The notes: generated by a model from the letters alone, not told the origin. Positions 51,983-63,282 are shown, counted from the first letter of the stretch. The stretch: 64,000 nt of DNA from Yersinia rohdei ATCC 43380 (GCF_000173775.1 NZ_ACCD01000001.1:310001-374000); one strand, 5' to 3'. A program made the numbers and translations.

Positions 51983-52942
51983 CTAAACCGCTGCTTTCTT
52001 ACGTAATACCGCTAAACAATGACGTAACTGATTATCCAATGGCGCTTCGACACGCATGGTTTCACCGGTATTCGGATGTTCAAAACGTAAGGCGGCAGCA
52101 TGCAGGAATAAACGGTGTAATCCCGTCCCCTGCAATTGTTGATCAAATTCAGGGTCACCATAACGATCATCAAAAGCAATAGGATGACCCGCATGCAACG
52201 CATGAACACGAATCTGGTGTGTCCGGCCAGTAATAGGGCTGGCTTTGACCAAAGTGGCATGCTCAAAGCGCTCTTCTATTTTAAAGCGGGTTTCTGAAGG
52301 CTTACCTTCGCTACTCACTTTCACCATCCGCTCGCCACTTTGCATAATATTTTTCAGCAAAGGTGCCTGTACTGCTTTGCAATGAGGCTGCCATTGGCCC
52401 CGAACTAAAGCCAAATAGTCTTTCTGCATCCCTTTCAAACGCAATTGTTCATGTAAAGAACGTAATGCCGAGCGTTTTTTGGCAACCAATAAAACACCGG
52501 ATGTGTCTCGGTCAAGGCGGTGCACCAATTCTAAGAAACGTGCCTCAGGGCGTAGCGCCCGCAATGCTTCAATAACACCGAAACTCAAACCGCTGCCGCC
52601 GTGTACCGCAGTACCCGAAGGTTTGTTCAGCACTAATAGATAATCATCTTCAAATAAGATGCAATCTGCCAGTGCAGCAACTTTATCAAGTTTAGCTGAT
52701 ACCTGTATCTCATCGCGTTCTGCAACACGCACTGGGGGAATACGCACCACATCACCGTCAGCCAGTTTATATTCTGGCTTAATGCGCCCTTTATTAACGC
52801 GAACCTCACCTTTGCGAACAATACGGTAGATCATACTCTTTGGCACACCTTTCAATTTAGTGAGCAAAAAGTTATCGATCCGCTGACCGGCTTCGTCGGC
52901 AGAAATGGTGATTAATTGTACTGCTGGATTATTCGTTTTCAT
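51983..52942 (-). CDS. rluC: 23S rRNA pseudouridine(955/2504/2580) synthase
   Basis: 319 residues. N-terminal S4 domain ([20 protein letters not shown]) followed by the RluA catalytic domain with [12 protein letters not shown] (catalytic Asp) and [17 protein letters not shown]. Start ATG at 52942 ([13 protein letters not shown]). Divergent from rne, as in E. coli. Confidence 0.97.
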   Translation of the reverse strand: MKTNNPAVQLITISADEAGQRIDNFLLTKLKGVPKSMIYRIVRKGEVRVNKGRIKPEYKLADGDVVRIPPVRVAERDEIQVSAKLDKVAALADCILFEDDYLLVLNKPSGTAVHGGSGLSFGVIEALRALRPEARFLELVHRLDRDTSGVLLVAKKRSALRSLHEQLRLKGMQKDYLALVRGQWQPHCKAVQAPLLKNIMQSGERMVKVSSEGKPSETRFKIEERFEHATLVKASPITGRTHQIRVHALHAGHPIAFDDRYGDPEFDQQLQGTGLHRLFLHAAALRFEHPNTGETMRVEAPLDNQLRHCLAVLRKKAAV

Positions 52943-53516
52943 GGGGCGCGATTCTAAATACACCGAGGAATTAGCGCCACCCCTTTTTATGTGCTTAACT
53001 GTCAATCTGGCTATTTAAAGATAACGTTTGCGTGCAATTATTGTTTAATAAGACAACGATAGCGGCCAACACTGTGAATACAGTAAAATAATCTTTACGT
53101 AGACAGCTAAAGTCATCTTGCTATATCAGTGTCAGCAATGGAATAATGGTATTAATTCTGCGTTGATTCTCGTTAGACCAAGAGACTTGTGGAATAATAT
53201 ACTTTGCCTGATAGCACAAAAACGCAGCAATGGCGTAAGACGTAATGTGAAATCAAGCAATTAGCGGGCTGCGGGTTGCAGCTTGGCCGGCAAGTGGTAA
53301 AGCTCTGTTGTCTTATAGTCAGAAGCTACCCTTTATATAAAAAGCGCTGTTTTTCAGAAAGAAACACAGGCTTACCGAAATAATGCGCCCCTATGCAGGC
53401 GACAACCGTGAGGTTGACGGCTTTGCGAGAAGACTCGGGGTCATCGGTTTACCCGGCCATGAGGTTATTTTGCCCGCAGTTCTAACGCCAATGTAAAAAT
53501 AACGAGTAAGTTAAAG
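52943..53516. other. rluC-rne divergent region and rne 5' leader
   Basis: 574 bp containing promoters of both genes and the long untranslated leader of rne. No coding frame is supported. Conserved RNA structure is in the last 180 bp. Confidence 0.6.
53385..53485 (+). ncRNA. rne 5' UTR autoregulatory element (rne5)
   Basis: Contains CAACCGTGAGGTTGACGG, then GAGAAGACTCGGGG and TTTACCCGGCCATGAGG, the stem-loops that RNase E recognises in its own mRNA in E. coli to tune its level. The stretch continues nearly unchanged to AACGAGTAAGTT just before the ATG. Exact ends are uncertain. Confidence 0.8.
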
Positions 53517-56500
53517 ATGAAAAGAATGTTGATTAACGCAACTCAGCAAGAAGAGTTGCGTGTTGCCCTTGTAGATGGACAGCGGCTGTATGATTTGGAT
53601 ATTGAAAGCCCAGGTCATGAACAGAAAAAAGCGAATATTTACAAAGGTAAAATCACCCGAATCGAACCCAGTCTGGAAGCGGCTTTTGTTGATTACGGCG
53701 CTGAACGTCATGGTTTCCTCCCACTAAAAGAAATTTCTCGCGAATATTTCCCTAGTAATTATTCTTCCCATGGTCGCCCGAACATCAAAGATGTCCTGCG
53801 CGAAGGCCAGGAAGTTATTGTTCAGGTTGATAAAGAAGAACGCGGAAATAAAGGTGCCGCACTGACAACCTTTATCAGTCTGGCGGGCAGTTATTTGGTT
53901 CTGATGCCAAACAACCCACGTGCCGGTGGTATTTCTCGCCGTATCGAAGGGGATGACCGCACTGAACTGAAAGAAGCGTTATCTTCTCTGCAATTACCTG
54001 ATGGCATGGGTCTGATTGTGCGAACCGCAGGTGTGGGTAAATCTGCTGATGCGCTGCAATGGGACTTATCATTCCGTCTTAAGCACTGGGACGCGATTAA
54101 AAAAGCGGCTGAAGGTCGCCCTGCTCCGTTCCTGATCCACCAGGAAAGCAACGTGATTGTCCGTGCTTTCCGTGATTATCTGCGCCCCGATATCGGCGAA
54201 ATCCTGATCGACAACCCTAAAGTTCTCGAACTGGCTAAAGAGCATATTGCCGCGCTCGGCCGCCCAGATTTCAGCAGCAAAATCAAATTGTATAGTGGTG
54301 AAATTCCATTATTCAGCCACTACCAGATTGAGTCTCAGATAGAGTCGGCGTTCCAACGTGAAGTGCGTCTGCCTTCCGGTGGCTCCATTGTTATCGACAC
54401 CACTGAAGCCTTGACCGCGATTGATATCAACTCCGCCCGAGCTACCCGTGGTGGTGATATCGAAGAAACGGCCTTCAATACTAACCTTGAAGCCGCGGAT
54501 GAAATTGCCCGTCAGTTACGTTTACGTGACTTGGGTGGCCTGATTGTTATCGACTTCATCGATATGACGCCAGTACGCCATCAGCGAGAAGTGGAAAACC
54601 GGTTACGTGATGCCGTCCGTCAAGACCGCGCACGAATCCAGATTGGCCGCATCTCCCGTTTTGGTTTACTGGAAATGTCCCGCCAGCGCCTCAGCCCATC
54701 ACTGGGTGAGTCAAGCCACCATGTGTGCCCACGCTGTAGCGGTACCGGTACAGTTCGTGACAATGAATCTCTGTCACTTTCCATTCTGCGTCTGATTGAA
54801 GAAGAAGCGCTGAAGGAAAACACCCATGAAGTTCACGCGATTGTGCCAGTACAGATTGCATCGTACTTGCTGAACGAAAAACGTGAATCGGTTAATGCTA
54901 TTGAAAAACGCCAGGGTGGTGTGCGCGCAGTGATCGTGCCAAACGATCAGATGCAAACCCCGCATTATTCTGTGCTTCGTGTTCGTAAAGGTGAGGAAGT
55001 TCCTTCTCTCAGCTATTTGTTGCCACAGCTGCATGAAGCAGAAATGGCGCAGCCGTTGGAAGAAGCGACTCTCGAGCGCAAACGCCCAGAACAACCGGCG
55101 CTGGCGACTTTCTCTCTGCCAACTGAAGTGCCACCAGAATCAGCCCCTGCGGCTGAGACGGTGAAACCCGTGGCACGGCCACAAGCTGTCGCATCAACAA
55201 CAGCAACAACAACAACTGAACAACCCGGCTTCTTTAGCCGCCTGTTTAGTGGCCTGAAAGGGCTCTTCGGCGAATCAGCTGCTGCTGAAGTGAAACCCGT
55301 TGAAGTTGAAAAAACTGAAACCACCGACACACGTCGTAACGATCGTCGCAATCCTCGCCGCCAGAATAATGGCCGCAAAGAAAGAGGCGAGCGCACACCA
55401 CGTGAAGGCCGTGACAATAACACCCGCGACAATGGCACTCGTGACAACGCTAACCGTGATAATTCGGTTCGTGACAATGCTAATCGCGATAATACTAATC
55501 GCGAAGATCAACGTCGCAATAAGCGCCCTACTCAACAAGCCACTGCGCCACAAGCGCAAACTGAAGTAGTAGAGGCGGATAAAGCACTGCGTGATGAGCA
55601 GCCGCAACGTCGTGGTGATCGCCAGCGTCGTCGTCAAGATGATAAACGCCAGGCACCACAGGATGTTAAAGCCACTGTTGATACTGAGATTGCCGCCGCC
55701 ATTGTGGTTGACGATGCGCAGCCAGAGCAAGAAGAACGCCAGCAGGTCATGCAGCGCCGTCAGCGCCGCCAATTGAATCAGAAAGTCCGGATTCAATCTG
55801 CGAATGATGAGCTAAATGTTCTGGAAAATCCTGTCAGCGAGCCAGTGGCAAACATTGCCGCGCCAGTGGTTCAGGAAGAAGTGAAATTGTTACCGCAGGT
55901 CAGCGCTCAAGCTGATGACGAAGTAGCTAACGATCGTAATGCCAATAATGAAAACGGCATGCCGCGTCGTTCTCGCCGGTCACCGCGCCATCTGCGCGTC
56001 AGTGGTCAGCGCCGTCGTCGCTATCGTGATGAACGTTACCCAACACAATCAGCTATGCCTCTGGCAGGTGCTTTTGCCTCTCCAGAAATGGCGTCAGGCA
56101 AAGTGTGGGTTCGTTACCCGGTGGCTCAACCCGTTGAACAAGCCTTTGTCGAAAACCCGGTTGAAGAACAGCGCCCAGTGGAACAAGTACCGGAAATTGT
56201 GGTTGCACACACCCCTGTAGTTATTGCTCCCGTCGTTGCGGTTCCGGTGGTCGTGGCTCCTGTTGTCGCGGCGGTAGTTGAGGTTGCAACCCCAACACCT
56301 GCGCCACAACATAAACCAGGCGGTTCTTCATCTTCAGCCGCAGCCGTTCCTGGCCGTGCGCCGGTTGTTGAAACTCCGGCGGTTGTTGAAAAAACCATTG
56401 TTGAAGCACCGGCAGCGGTTGTTCAAGAACCCATTGTTCAAGAACCAATTGTTGAAGAACCAATTGTTGAAGAAACTGTTGTTGAACCCGCAGCCACAGT

Positions 56501-56948
56501 TGAAACTCAAGCTGTGGAAGAAATAGTGGTTGAGCAAGCCGCTCCGGTTGCAGAAACTGCACCAGCTGAGGCTGTTGCTGTCGAAGAAGCCGCTGAAACT
56601 GTGGCTCAAGACAACAATGAGTCAGCCGTTGTCGAGGAAGAATCAGTGGTGATTGAAGCTGCTGTTGAAGAGCAAACTGTGGTTGAAAACACCCCTGAAG
56701 CCGCTGTTGTGACTGAATCTGTCACCGCAGTTGCGCCAGTTGTTGTTCATCCTGAAGGTGTGGTCTTCAAACATTATGCCTCTGCACCTATGACCAAAGC
56801 GCCAGCGCCTGATTACGCACCGGCATCACCAACCAAAGGTCATTGGGAACGCCCTGCCTTTGATTTTGCAGGCAAAGGTTCTGCAGGTGGCCATGCTGCG
56901 GCAACACAAGCAACGGCTCCGGCAACAAAACCGCAGTCAGTCGAATAA
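53517..56948 (+). CDS. rne: Ribonuclease E
   Basis: 1143 residues. Catalytic half: S1 domain (about 35-120), 5' sensor and DNase I-like domain with Mg2+ ligands Asp303 ([12 protein letters not shown]) and Asp346 (IVIDFIDM), Zn-link CPRCSGTG (Cys404, Cys407); numbering equals E. coli. C-terminal half: membrane helix ([14 protein letters not shown], about 565), arginine-rich RNA-binding segments and sites for RhlB, enolase and PNPase. Two short-repeat tracts are expanded: DN-x-x-R pentapeptides (about 631-663) and V/I-V-E/Q-E-P units (about 955-990). Central to mRNA decay and rRNA/tRNA processing. Confidence 0.98.
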   Translation: MKRMLINATQQEELRVALVDGQRLYDLDIESPGHEQKKANIYKGKITRIEPSLEAAFVDYGAERHGFLPLKEISREYFPSNYSSHGRPNIKDVLREGQEVIVQVDKEERGNKGAALTTFISLAGSYLVLMPNNPRAGGISRRIEGDDRTELKEALSSLQLPDGMGLIVRTAGVGKSADALQWDLSFRLKHWDAIKKAAEGRPAPFLIHQESNVIVRAFRDYLRPDIGEILIDNPKVLELAKEHIAALGRPDFSSKIKLYSGEIPLFSHYQIESQIESAFQREVRLPSGGSIVIDTTEALTAIDINSARATRGGDIEETAFNTNLEAADEIARQLRLRDLGGLIVIDFIDMTPVRHQREVENRLRDAVRQDRARIQIGRISRFGLLEMSRQRLSPSLGESSHHVCPRCSGTGTVRDNESLSLSILRLIEEEALKENTHEVHAIVPVQIASYLLNEKRESVNAIEKRQGGVRAVIVPNDQMQTPHYSVLRVRKGEEVPSLSYLLPQLHEAEMAQPLEEATLERKRPEQPALATFSLPTEVPPESAPAAETVKPVARPQAVASTTATTTTEQPGFFSRLFSGLKGLFGESAAAEVKPVEVEKTETTDTRRNDRRNPRRQNNGRKERGERTPREGRDNNTRDNGTRDNANRDNSVRDNANRDNTNREDQRRNKRPTQQATAPQAQTEVVEADKALRDEQPQRRGDRQRRRQDDKRQAPQDVKATVDTEIAAAIVVDDAQPEQEERQQVMQRRQRRQLNQKVRIQSANDELNVLENPVSEPVANIAAPVVQEEVKLLPQVSAQADDEVANDRNANNENGMPRRSRRSPRHLRVSGQRRRRYRDERYPTQSAMPLAGAFASPEMASGKVWVRYPVAQPVEQAFVENPVEEQRPVEQVPEIVVAHTPVVIAPVVAVPVVVAPVVAAVVEVATPTPAPQHKPGGSSSSAAAVPGRAPVVETPAVVEKTIVEAPAAVVQEPIVQEPIVEEPIVEETVVEPAATVETQAVEEIVVEQAAPVAETAPAEAVAVEEAAETVAQDNNESAVVEEESVVIEAAVEEQTVVENTPEAAVVTESVTAVAPVVVHPEGVVFKHYASAPMTKAPAPDYAPASPTKGHWERPAFDFAGKGSAGGHAAATQATAPATKPQSVE

Positions 56949-56978
56949 CAACAATATTGTTGAGTTCGAAAATGACAA

Positions 56979-57006
56979 AACCCGCCATTAAGGCGGGTTT
57001 TTTATT
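56979..57006. terminator. Terminator of rne
   Basis: AACCCGCC / GGCGGGTT with a 5-base loop, then TTTTTTATT; A run on the other side also serves the convergent small gene. Confidence 0.85.
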
Positions 57007-57018
57007 GCGTCGAGTTTC

Positions 57019-57306
57019 TCAAGCAATCTGTTTTACTTTCTTAATCTCAAGGCTTTCCAGCTTGCCCTCTATCGATTTCACCAATGCTTTAAAGTGCTCA
57101 GTATTATTGTGTTTCTCCAATGCATCCTCAGATGCCCAGCGCTCGAAAAACACAAAAGAACCCGGCTTATCACTTTCAGCATGGAGATCATATTGCAGAT
57201 TGCCATTTTCCTCACGGCTGGGTTCTATCACTTGATGAACCGCAGCTTTGACGTCTGCAATAAATTCGGGTTTTGCTACCACACTCGCGATGATACGAAC
57301 TTCCAT
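57019..57306 (-). CDS. Antibiotic biosynthesis monooxygenase-domain protein (YgiN-like)
   Basis: 95 residues, one ABM ferredoxin-like domain (VRIIASVVAKPEFIADV, then NLQYDLH and FVFFERWASEDALEKH). E. coli YgiN, of the same type, is a quinol monooxygenase; other members degrade haem or are structural. His in EKHNNTEHF corresponds to a commonly conserved active-site His. Not part of the E. coli rne-pyrC interval, where flagellar and other genes lie. Substrate unknown. Confidence 0.82.
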   Translation of the reverse strand: MEVRIIASVVAKPEFIADVKAAVHQVIEPSREENGNLQYDLHAESDKPGSFVFFERWASEDALEKHNNTEHFKALVKSIEGKLESLEIKKVKQIA

Positions 57307-57533
57307 AGTTATTCTCCCATGTTATACATTCAATTAGCCTATCTGGCGGCTAACTAATCGCTTACCCTGCGGGTAATTTAACTCAGAGCCCCTCTATAAG
57401 ATGCCCTTTTGACATTGTTTTCAACTTAACCCTAACATTCAGATGCATCTGAAGCACTTTCCGCTTATCCTTAGACCCCGCCAGAAACAGCATATAAATC
57501 CCGATATCTCATCATGACTGCGGAGCCCGTTGA

Positions 57534-58580
57534 ATGACTGCACAACCTAAAACCCTGAAAATTCGCCGCCCAGATGATTGGCATATTCACCTACGTGATG
57601 ACGAAATGCTCAGTACCGTGCTGCCCTATACTTCCGAGGTATTCGCCCGGGCCATTGTAATGCCAAATCTAACGCCACCTATTATTAGCGTTGCGAGCGC
57701 CATTGCTTATCGGGAGCGTATTTTAGCTGCAATACCAGCAGACCATAAATTCACGCCACTGATGACGTGCTACCTCACCAATACGTTGGATGTCAACGAG
57801 TTGACTCGTGGTTTTACCGAGGGCGTATTTACCGCTGCCAAACTCTATCCTGCCAATGCGACGACTAACTCTACCCACGGCGTTTCTGATATCCCGGCGA
57901 TTTATCCGCTGTTTGAACAGATGCAGAAGCTAGGTATGCCACTATTAATTCACGGTGAAGTCACTGATGCCGCTATTGATATTTTTGATCGTGAAGCGCG
58001 CTTTATTGACCAAGTTCTGGAACCGATACGCCGCACCTTCCCTGAGTTGAAAATTGTCTTTGAACATATCACCACCAAAGATGCCGCTGATTATGTATTG
58101 GCCGGTAATCGTTTTCTGGGGGCAACCATTACCCCCCAGCATCTGATGTTCAACCGCAATCATATGTTGGTTGGCGGCATTCGCCCTCATTTATTCTGCT
58201 TGCCAATACTAAAACGCAGCACTCACCAAGAGGCATTGCGCCAAGCGGTCGCCAGTGGTTCAGAACGTTTCTTCCTGGGAACAGATTCAGCGCCTCATAC
58301 CCAGCATCGTAAAGAATCTTCTTGCGGCTGTGCGGGGGTCTTCAATGCGCCGGCAGCCCTGGCAGCTTACGCCACAGTGTTTGAAGAAATGAATGCGCTA
58401 CAGCATCTCGAAGCATTCTGCTCCTTAAATGGCCCCGCTTTCTATGGATTGCCAGTTAACCAAGATTTTGTTGAATTGATCCAAGTGCCATTCCAGCAAC
58501 CAGAAGAAATCTCATTAGGAAACGAAGCTATTATCCCTTTCCTTGCCGGTCAGACCATCAATTGGTCAATTAAAGCCTAA
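57534..58580 (+). CDS. pyrC: Dihydroorotase
   Basis: 348 residues. Third step of pyrimidine synthesis: carbamoyl-aspartate to dihydroorotate. Metal ligands DDWHIHLRD (His17, His19), carboxylated Lys in [13 protein letters not shown], His in LIHGEV and FEHITT, Asp in LGTDSAPH. Followed by a terminator, then dinI, as in E. coli. Confidence 0.97.
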   Translation: MTAQPKTLKIRRPDDWHIHLRDDEMLSTVLPYTSEVFARAIVMPNLTPPIISVASAIAYRERILAAIPADHKFTPLMTCYLTNTLDVNELTRGFTEGVFTAAKLYPANATTNSTHGVSDIPAIYPLFEQMQKLGMPLLIHGEVTDAAIDIFDREARFIDQVLEPIRRTFPELKIVFEHITTKDAADYVLAGNRFLGATITPQHLMFNRNHMLVGGIRPHLFCLPILKRSTHQEALRQAVASGSERFFLGTDSAPHTQHRKESSCGCAGVFNAPAALAAYATVFEEMNALQHLEAFCSLNGPAFYGLPVNQDFVELIQVPFQQPEEISLGNEAIIPFLAGQTINWSIKA

Positions 58581-58589
58581 TAATTATCA

Positions 58590-58627
58590 CTGTAGAGAAG
58601 CCCCTTCTCTACAGCTGAAATTTTTTA
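58590..58627 (+). terminator. Terminator of pyrC
   Basis: CTGTAGAGAA / TTCTCTACAG with a 5-base loop; T run begins 5 bases later. Confidence 0.75.
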
Positions 58628-58655
58628 TCTTCGTGAGTTGCAGCTTGAATATTTA

Positions 58656-58675
58656 TACTGTATAAATAGACAGTA
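58656..58675. promoter_or_regulatory. LexA (SOS) box of dinI
   Basis: TACTGTATAAATAGACAGTA: both TACTGT and ACAGTA halves are exact to consensus. 21 bases before the dinI ATG. Confidence 0.9.
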
Positions 58676-58696
58676 TAAATATTTGGGGGGCCTTAT

Positions 58697-58942
58697 ATGC
58701 GTGTTGAAGTCAGTATTGATAAAAAAAACCAGTTACCCGCAGGTGCTGTTGAAGCACTCACCAATGAATTGAACAAACGACTGAATGATAAATTCCCAGA
58801 CACGACAACAACAGTACAAGTTCGTTATGCCAGTGCCAATAATCTTACTGTTTTAGGTGGGGCCAAAACAGATAAAGATCTGATCTCTGAAATATTACAA
58901 GAAATATGGGAAAGCGCAGACGACTGGTTCGATGCGCAGTAA
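58697..58942 (+). CDS. dinI: DNA damage-inducible protein DinI
   Basis: 81 residues. Acidic C-terminal helix (ISEILQEIWESADDWF) mimics DNA and binds RecA, stabilising filaments and tuning the SOS response. Strong similarity to E. coli DinI across the length (VRYASANNLTVLGG). Controlled by a near-perfect LexA box; own terminator follows. Confidence 0.97.
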   Translation: MRVEVSIDKKNQLPAGAVEALTNELNKRLNDKFPDTTTTVQVRYASANNLTVLGGAKTDKDLISEILQEIWESADDWFDAQ

Positions 58943-58962
58943 CCCAGTGTAATGCTGTTTTT

Positions 58963-58989
58963 GCCGGGGAGTCGTTCCTCGGCTTTTTT
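58963..58989 (+). terminator. Terminator of dinI
   Basis: GCCGGGGA-GTCGT-TCCTCGGC (one G-T pair), then six T. Confidence 0.85.
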
Positions 58990-59202
58990 AAATTAATCAT
59001 CAAACTGCTTATTATTAATTTCCTTTCATCATCTTTTTATTGTCGATTAATTAATCATCAGAAAATAAATAATTTGTAAAGATCCGTTGATATTCACCAA
59101 ACTCATCAACAGTTGCGTATACTGAAAAAGCTCAGTCTGTAATTGGGCCGCATTGATCCTCGTTAGTCACTCCAGTCAGTAACTACTATATAAGGGGTCT
59201 TT

Positions 59203-59457
59203 ATGGACAGAAATGATGAAGTTATTCAGACTCACCCTCTCGTAGGTTGGGATATCAGCACTGTAGATGTATATGACGCGATGATGATACGTCTTCATTA
59301 CCTGTCTTCCATGGGTCAACCGCCAGAAGATGCACTGGTTGATAGAACACTCTGGTTAACGACTGATGTTGCACGCCAATTAATAAATATCTTAGAAGCA
59401 GGCATTGCTAAAATTGAGTCATCAGAATATCAAGATTTGGATCACCGTAAGCATTAA
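59203..59457 (+). CDS. bssS: Biofilm regulator BssS (YceP)
   Basis: 84 residues, almost colinear with E. coli BssS (EVIQTHPLVGWDISTVD, then LWLTTDVARQLINILEAGIA). In E. coli it affects biofilm formation through indole and catabolite signalling; mechanism unclear. Small soluble protein. Preceded by AAGGGGT ribosome site, followed by its own terminator. Confidence 0.95.
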   Translation: MDRNDEVIQTHPLVGWDISTVDVYDAMMIRLHYLSSMGQPPEDALVDRTLWLTTDVARQLINILEAGIAKIESSEYQDLDHRKH

Positions 59458-59488
59458 TTTTTTCTACCAGTTAATTTCTCAACGCTGT

Positions 59489-59526
59489 AAAAAAGGCACC
59501 CGTGAATATCACTTGGTGCCTTTTTA
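59489..59526 (+). terminator. Terminator of bssS
   Basis: AAAAAGGCACC / GGTGCCTTTTT with a 14-base loop. Confidence 0.85.
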
Positions 59527-59735
59527 TTAACCATTCCAACAGTAATAGGGATAACATCCCTTTTTCTCCTCTGAATCCCGTGTTATTACTATTGTTTTAA
59601 TTACTATCGGTTTAATTACTATCACGGTTTGCTGGCGTTAATTTAAATCGCACTGATCATGGTCACGATAAAAATGTGTTACTCATTAGAGCGGATTAAA
59701 TAAGGTCTGCGGTGATATACCCCAGGGTGCAAAAT

Positions 59736-60857
59736 ATGGATTATGATTTAATTGTCATTGGTAGCGGATCTGTCGGCTCTGCCGCAGGTTACTATGCCTC
59801 ACAAGCTGGCCTAAAGGTGTTGATGATTGACAGTGCCATGCCGCCACATCAAGCGGGTAGCCATCATGGAGACACCAGAATCATTCGCCATGCTTATGGT
59901 GAAGGTGAGAAATATGTTCCTTTAGTATTACGAGCTCAAGCATTGTGGGAGCAACTGTCGTCTCAAAGCGGCGAAAAGTTATTCCAGGCCAGTGGAGTGC
60001 TGAATTTGGGGCCGGAAGATTCCCTTTTCCTGCAAAATGCCCAGCACAGTGCTCAACAATATAATTTGCCAGTAGAAACCTTAAATGCAGCGCAAGTGCG
60101 AGAAAAATGGCCCGTATTTACTCTGCCGGAAAATTATATTGGTGTGTTCGAACCACAAGCCGGTTTCCTGCGCTCAGAACTCGCGATAAAAACACTGATT
60201 AAAGCGGTCACAGATGCCGGTTGCGGAATTCTATTCAACTGCCCGGTTACCGCGATTGAGCCAATCGATGGCGGTGTTGATGTCGTGACCATTGATGGCA
60301 CCTACAGCGCCCGCAGAGTGGTTGTCACCGCAGGAACGTGGGTCAAAGAATTATTACCACAGTTACCCGTGACAGCAGTTCGCAAGGTCTTTTCCTGGCA
60401 CCACGCTGATGGCCGCTACAGTGAAAATAACCATTTCCCAGCATTTACTGTCGAAACACCGGATAATATCCACTATTACGGTTTCCCGTCACAAAATGAC
60501 GAGCTGAAACTCGGCAAACATAATGGCGGGCAACCCATAACCTCGGCTGCAGAACGTAAACCCTTCGGCAGTTATGCTGAAGATGGCACTGAAGTATTTG
60601 GCTTTTTGCGTAACTTCTTACCCGGCGTTGGCGTCTGTTTACATGGTGCGGCCTGCAGTTATGATATGAGCCCTGATGAAGATTTCATCATCGATACTTT
60701 GCCGGATAACCCCAATATTATGGTGGTAACTGGCTTAAGCGGGCATGGCTTCAAATTCGCTACCGCTTTGGGTGAAATAGCGGCACTTTTTGCGCAAAAC
60801 AAACCCTCGCCCCTCGATATTTCGGCATTTTCCCTGTCTCGTTTTACCGCTTCTTAA
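59736..60857 (+). CDS. solA: N-methyl-L-tryptophan oxidase (sarcosine oxidase family)
   Basis: 373 residues. Monomeric sarcosine-oxidase fold: FAD site [31 protein letters not shown], and the FAD-linking Cys in [11 protein letters not shown]. Oxidatively demethylates N-methyltryptophan, producing formaldehyde and H2O2. Start ATG 59736 (MDYDLIVIG), aligned to E. coli; the frame runs 8 codons upstream. Confidence 0.93.
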   Translation: MDYDLIVIGSGSVGSAAGYYASQAGLKVLMIDSAMPPHQAGSHHGDTRIIRHAYGEGEKYVPLVLRAQALWEQLSSQSGEKLFQASGVLNLGPEDSLFLQNAQHSAQQYNLPVETLNAAQVREKWPVFTLPENYIGVFEPQAGFLRSELAIKTLIKAVTDAGCGILFNCPVTAIEPIDGGVDVVTIDGTYSARRVVVTAGTWVKELLPQLPVTAVRKVFSWHHADGRYSENNHFPAFTVETPDNIHYYGFPSQNDELKLGKHNGGQPITSAAERKPFGSYAEDGTEVFGFLRNFLPGVGVCLHGAACSYDMSPDEDFIIDTLPDNPNIMVVTGLSGHGFKFATALGEIAALFAQNKPSPLDISAFSLSRFTAS

Positions 60858-60984
60858 TCCTTCAAAGGGCCAGCAATCATTTCAATTTTAAATGAATGCT
60901 GGCATTTAATTCATATTACTGACAACATCTATTAAGTATGAAACACTGTAACCATGCTTATTATTAGAGACTTTAATCGTAAAA

Positions 60985-61070
60985 TACGAAAAAATACTTC
61001 GTAAATCCCGAATTGACGACTGAGTCGCCAGAGGATTACCTTATCCTTGTATGCAGTCAGGTATGACTGC
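60985..61070. promoter_or_regulatory. Cluster of inverted repeats upstream of the RcsA-like gene
   Basis: TACGAA-N7-TTCGTA (60985-61003), CGACT-G-AGTCG (61017-61027) and GCAGTCA-GGTA-TGACTGC (61053-61070), all perfect, within 110 bp of the ATG. Likely operators or leader hairpins; regulators unknown. Confidence 0.5.
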
Positions 61071-61093
61071 TGTTAGACAAGGATGTATGCCAC

Positions 61094-61678
61094 ATGAAAA
61101 TATTAATTATCGACGAATGCTTTTATACCCGTTCCGGGGTAAATACCTATTTAAACAACTCAATATCTCTTAATTTAATGGATGTGCCAACGGTTGAACA
61201 AGCGACATTGGCTATTCAAGATTTTAATCCCGAGATTATCATTGTTAATCTTACGCAATATTGTCGATTCGGTGGGCATTGTCCTTTATTAGAACAATTC
61301 CTCAGTTACTGTAATCAAGCAAAAGTCTATATTTACCTGGATGCATCATATCCATTCAGTGACACGCCTATTCCGCTGACTGATTCAGTCTCAATTTTAG
61401 CGAAAAGACATTTACCTAAACTATTAAAAACCTTATCTGACCGTTCAGATGATACCGGCAAGTTAGACCCGTCCAGCTCTGCATCACTTTTTAGCCCGCA
61501 AGAACACAAAGTGATGTGCTATTGGATGACGGAGATGCCCAATTATCGAATAGCCAGAAAATTGAATATCAGTGACAGTACAGTTTATTCACACAAACGC
61601 CATATTACTGAGAAAATAAAAGTCAGAAATCGCCTGGAACTCTGTTTTATTTATAATGTCTTTAAATATTTATATTAA
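61094..61678 (+). CDS. LuxR-type regulator with atypical receiver domain (RcsA-like)
   Basis: 194 residues. N-terminal domain of receiver length (MKILIIDECFYTRSGVNTYL) and C-terminal LuxR/NarL helix-turn-helix (FSPQEHKVMCYWMTEMPNYR, then ISDSTVYSHKRHITEKI). Where response regulators carry the phospho-Asp, this one has Asn52 (IIIVNLTQY), so it is probably not phosphorylated, as in RcsA. Length and overall plan match RcsA (207), a partner of RcsB, but similarity is moderate and other atypical regulators are possible. It stands alone, between solA and yceO, with several inverted repeats in its promoter. Confidence 0.75.
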   Translation: MKILIIDECFYTRSGVNTYLNNSISLNLMDVPTVEQATLAIQDFNPEIIIVNLTQYCRFGGHCPLLEQFLSYCNQAKVYIYLDASYPFSDTPIPLTDSVSILAKRHLPKLLKTLSDRSDDTGKLDPSSSASLFSPQEHKVMCYWMTEMPNYRIARKLNISDSTVYSHKRHITEKIKVRNRLELCFIYNVFKYLY

Positions 61679-61988
61679 GATCAGTTATACCGTTAGAGAT
61701 CACTCTGGATAAAATATATATCGTGCAACAATGCAATTTAGAATATAAATATTGAGTTATAAATGATGTAGCCGGGAATACAGCGTTAAGCTATTTTCGT
61801 TAAAATCGGTTACATTAATTTCATTAAAGACACAGAATATCAAGACGATGCTTCACTGATTACAATTTACAGGAGGTATTAACGCACAATTTTTTACAGC
61901 TTAACTATTTAATTTGTCAGTTAATTGTTTATAGAATCAAAACAACCTATAATGGGCAACTATTTTAACCGCAGGTAACCGTAATCGC
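61679..61988. other. Intergenic region between the RcsA-like gene and yceO
   Basis: 310 bp, strongly A+T-rich. A ribosome-site-like AGGAGGT at 61871 is not followed by a start codon at a useful distance. Nothing else supported. Confidence 0.5.
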
Positions 61989-62102
61989 ATGTTAAATAAA
62001 TTGCTCTCGATGGTTATCAATAATGTACGCGAGCATTTAGTGCTCTATATCTGCCTATGGTTGATACTCCTTGTGTTAGATGTTTTTTTCATTTTCTATT
62101 AG
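61989..62102 (+). CDS. yceO: Small membrane protein YceO
   Basis: 37 residues, one hydrophobic helix: LLSMVINNVREHLVLYICL followed by WLILLVLDVFFIFY. The stretch NN(I/V)REHL(M/V)LY and LW, LD, FY agree with E. coli YceO (46 aa), and the gene is in the same place, between solA and the yceA side. Upstream codons offer no other ATG, GTG or TTG before a stop. Ribosome site is weak. Function unknown; inner membrane, probably N-in (basic N-terminal half). Confidence 0.8.
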   Translation: MLNKLLSMVINNVREHLVLYICLWLILLVLDVFFIFY

Positions 62103-62183
62103 CCCTACTGGTATTCTTTTCGTTTAGGTCGGGCCAGCAGATATCAACCTGCCTGTGGCCCTCTCCCGTGTTACCTTTTGCTA

Positions 62184-63242
62184 TCAGTCAACCTTATCAG
62201 GTTCAATTGTGCTGGGTTTACCGTCACTCAATAACACTGCAAATTTATAGCCCGCAGGGGTTAACTCAAGTGCAATTTTGGCAATAATGGTCAAGGGTAC
62301 TGAGAGCAGCATACCGACAGGCCCCAATAACCATCCCCAAAAAATTAATGACAGGAACACCACCAAGGTTGATAGGCCCAATCCTCGGCCCATCATTCTA
62401 GGGTCAATAATATTACCGCCAATCAGGTTAATGAGAATATAACCGCCAGTTACGGCAAAGGCATCAGCAAAACCATTAAATAACAAAGCTTGAATAATAG
62501 GTGGAATAGCGGCCAATACAGAGCCAATATTGGGGATGTAATTAAGAACAAAAGCCAGTAAGCCCCACAAGAAGGCAAATCTTATCCCCATTGCGGCCAA
62601 AAATAGCCAAATAACTATCCCTGTCGCAATACTGATGACGGTTTTAATAACCAGATAATGCGTCACGCCATTCAGAGCACGTTTAAGAATAGCATTGCCT
62701 TGCGCAGGATTATCAAACATCAGCTGCATTTTATAAGGCAGGCGTTCTACTTCAAACAGCATAAATACCACAGTCATCAGCAGTAAGAAGGTGCTCGCCA
62801 TCGCGCCGGATAACTGACTAAGAATGCGGGTAATAAAGTTCATAGCCGTACTGGGATCGACATGCTTCATAATGTCATCCACAGAGAAATCAATATTAAA
62901 GCGCATAGCAAATTCTTGCAGGTCGCGCATTTTTTCCAGCATCATGCCACGATATTGCGGCAGTGAGCGGGCAAACTCATTTAATGATGAACCTAAGCGG
63001 CTAAACAGTAATGCCATCAGTAAAACAATCAAAGTCACCAATAAAACAATAGCTAATGCTCGTGGGATTTTTATTTTCTCTAATAATTTTACTAATGGGT
63101 TCAATATGATAGCGAGAAATATTGCCAATAAAAATGGAACCACAATAGGTGAAGCGGCCTTTATTCCAGCCATAATCACTACCAGCATTGCCAACATTGC
63201 AACTAACCGTAACCCTTGGTTACCTACCACAGGTGTTGTCAT
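62184..63242 (-). CDS. tqsA: AI-2E family transporter TqsA
   Basis: 352 residues, about eight membrane segments with a characteristic C-terminal half ([18 protein letters not shown], then [20 protein letters not shown] and [13 protein letters not shown]). Close to E. coli TqsA, which exports autoinducer-2 and affects biofilm. Start ATG 63242 with AAGGA 7 bases upstream; longer frames overlap the trhO terminator. Convergent with yceO. Confidence 0.9.
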   Translation of the reverse strand: MTTPVVGNQGLRLVAMLAMLVVIMAGIKAASPIVVPFLLAIFLAIILNPLVKLLEKIKIPRALAIVLLVTLIVLLMALLFSRLGSSLNEFARSLPQYRGMMLEKMRDLQEFAMRFNIDFSVDDIMKHVDPSTAMNFITRILSQLSGAMASTFLLLMTVVFMLFEVERLPYKMQLMFDNPAQGNAILKRALNGVTHYLVIKTVISIATGIVIWLFLAAMGIRFAFLWGLLAFVLNYIPNIGSVLAAIPPIIQALLFNGFADAFAVTGGYILINLIGGNIIDPRMMGRGLGLSTLVVFLSLIFWGWLLGPVGMLLSVPLTIIAKIALELTPAGYKFAVLLSDGKPSTIEPDKVD

Positions 63243-63282
63243 TATCAATCCTTGTATGGAAACCGCCACAGCTAAACATGGC

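Noticed and set aside
55275-55796. 173-codon frame antisense to rne and several Val/Ala/Thr-rich frames nearby
   Set aside because: They arise from the low-complexity repeats of the RNase E C-terminal half read on the other strand.
62057-62287. 76-codon plus-strand frame overlapping yceO and tqsA ends
   Set aside because: Runs through the end of tqsA in antisense and out of frame with yceO; no ribosome site.
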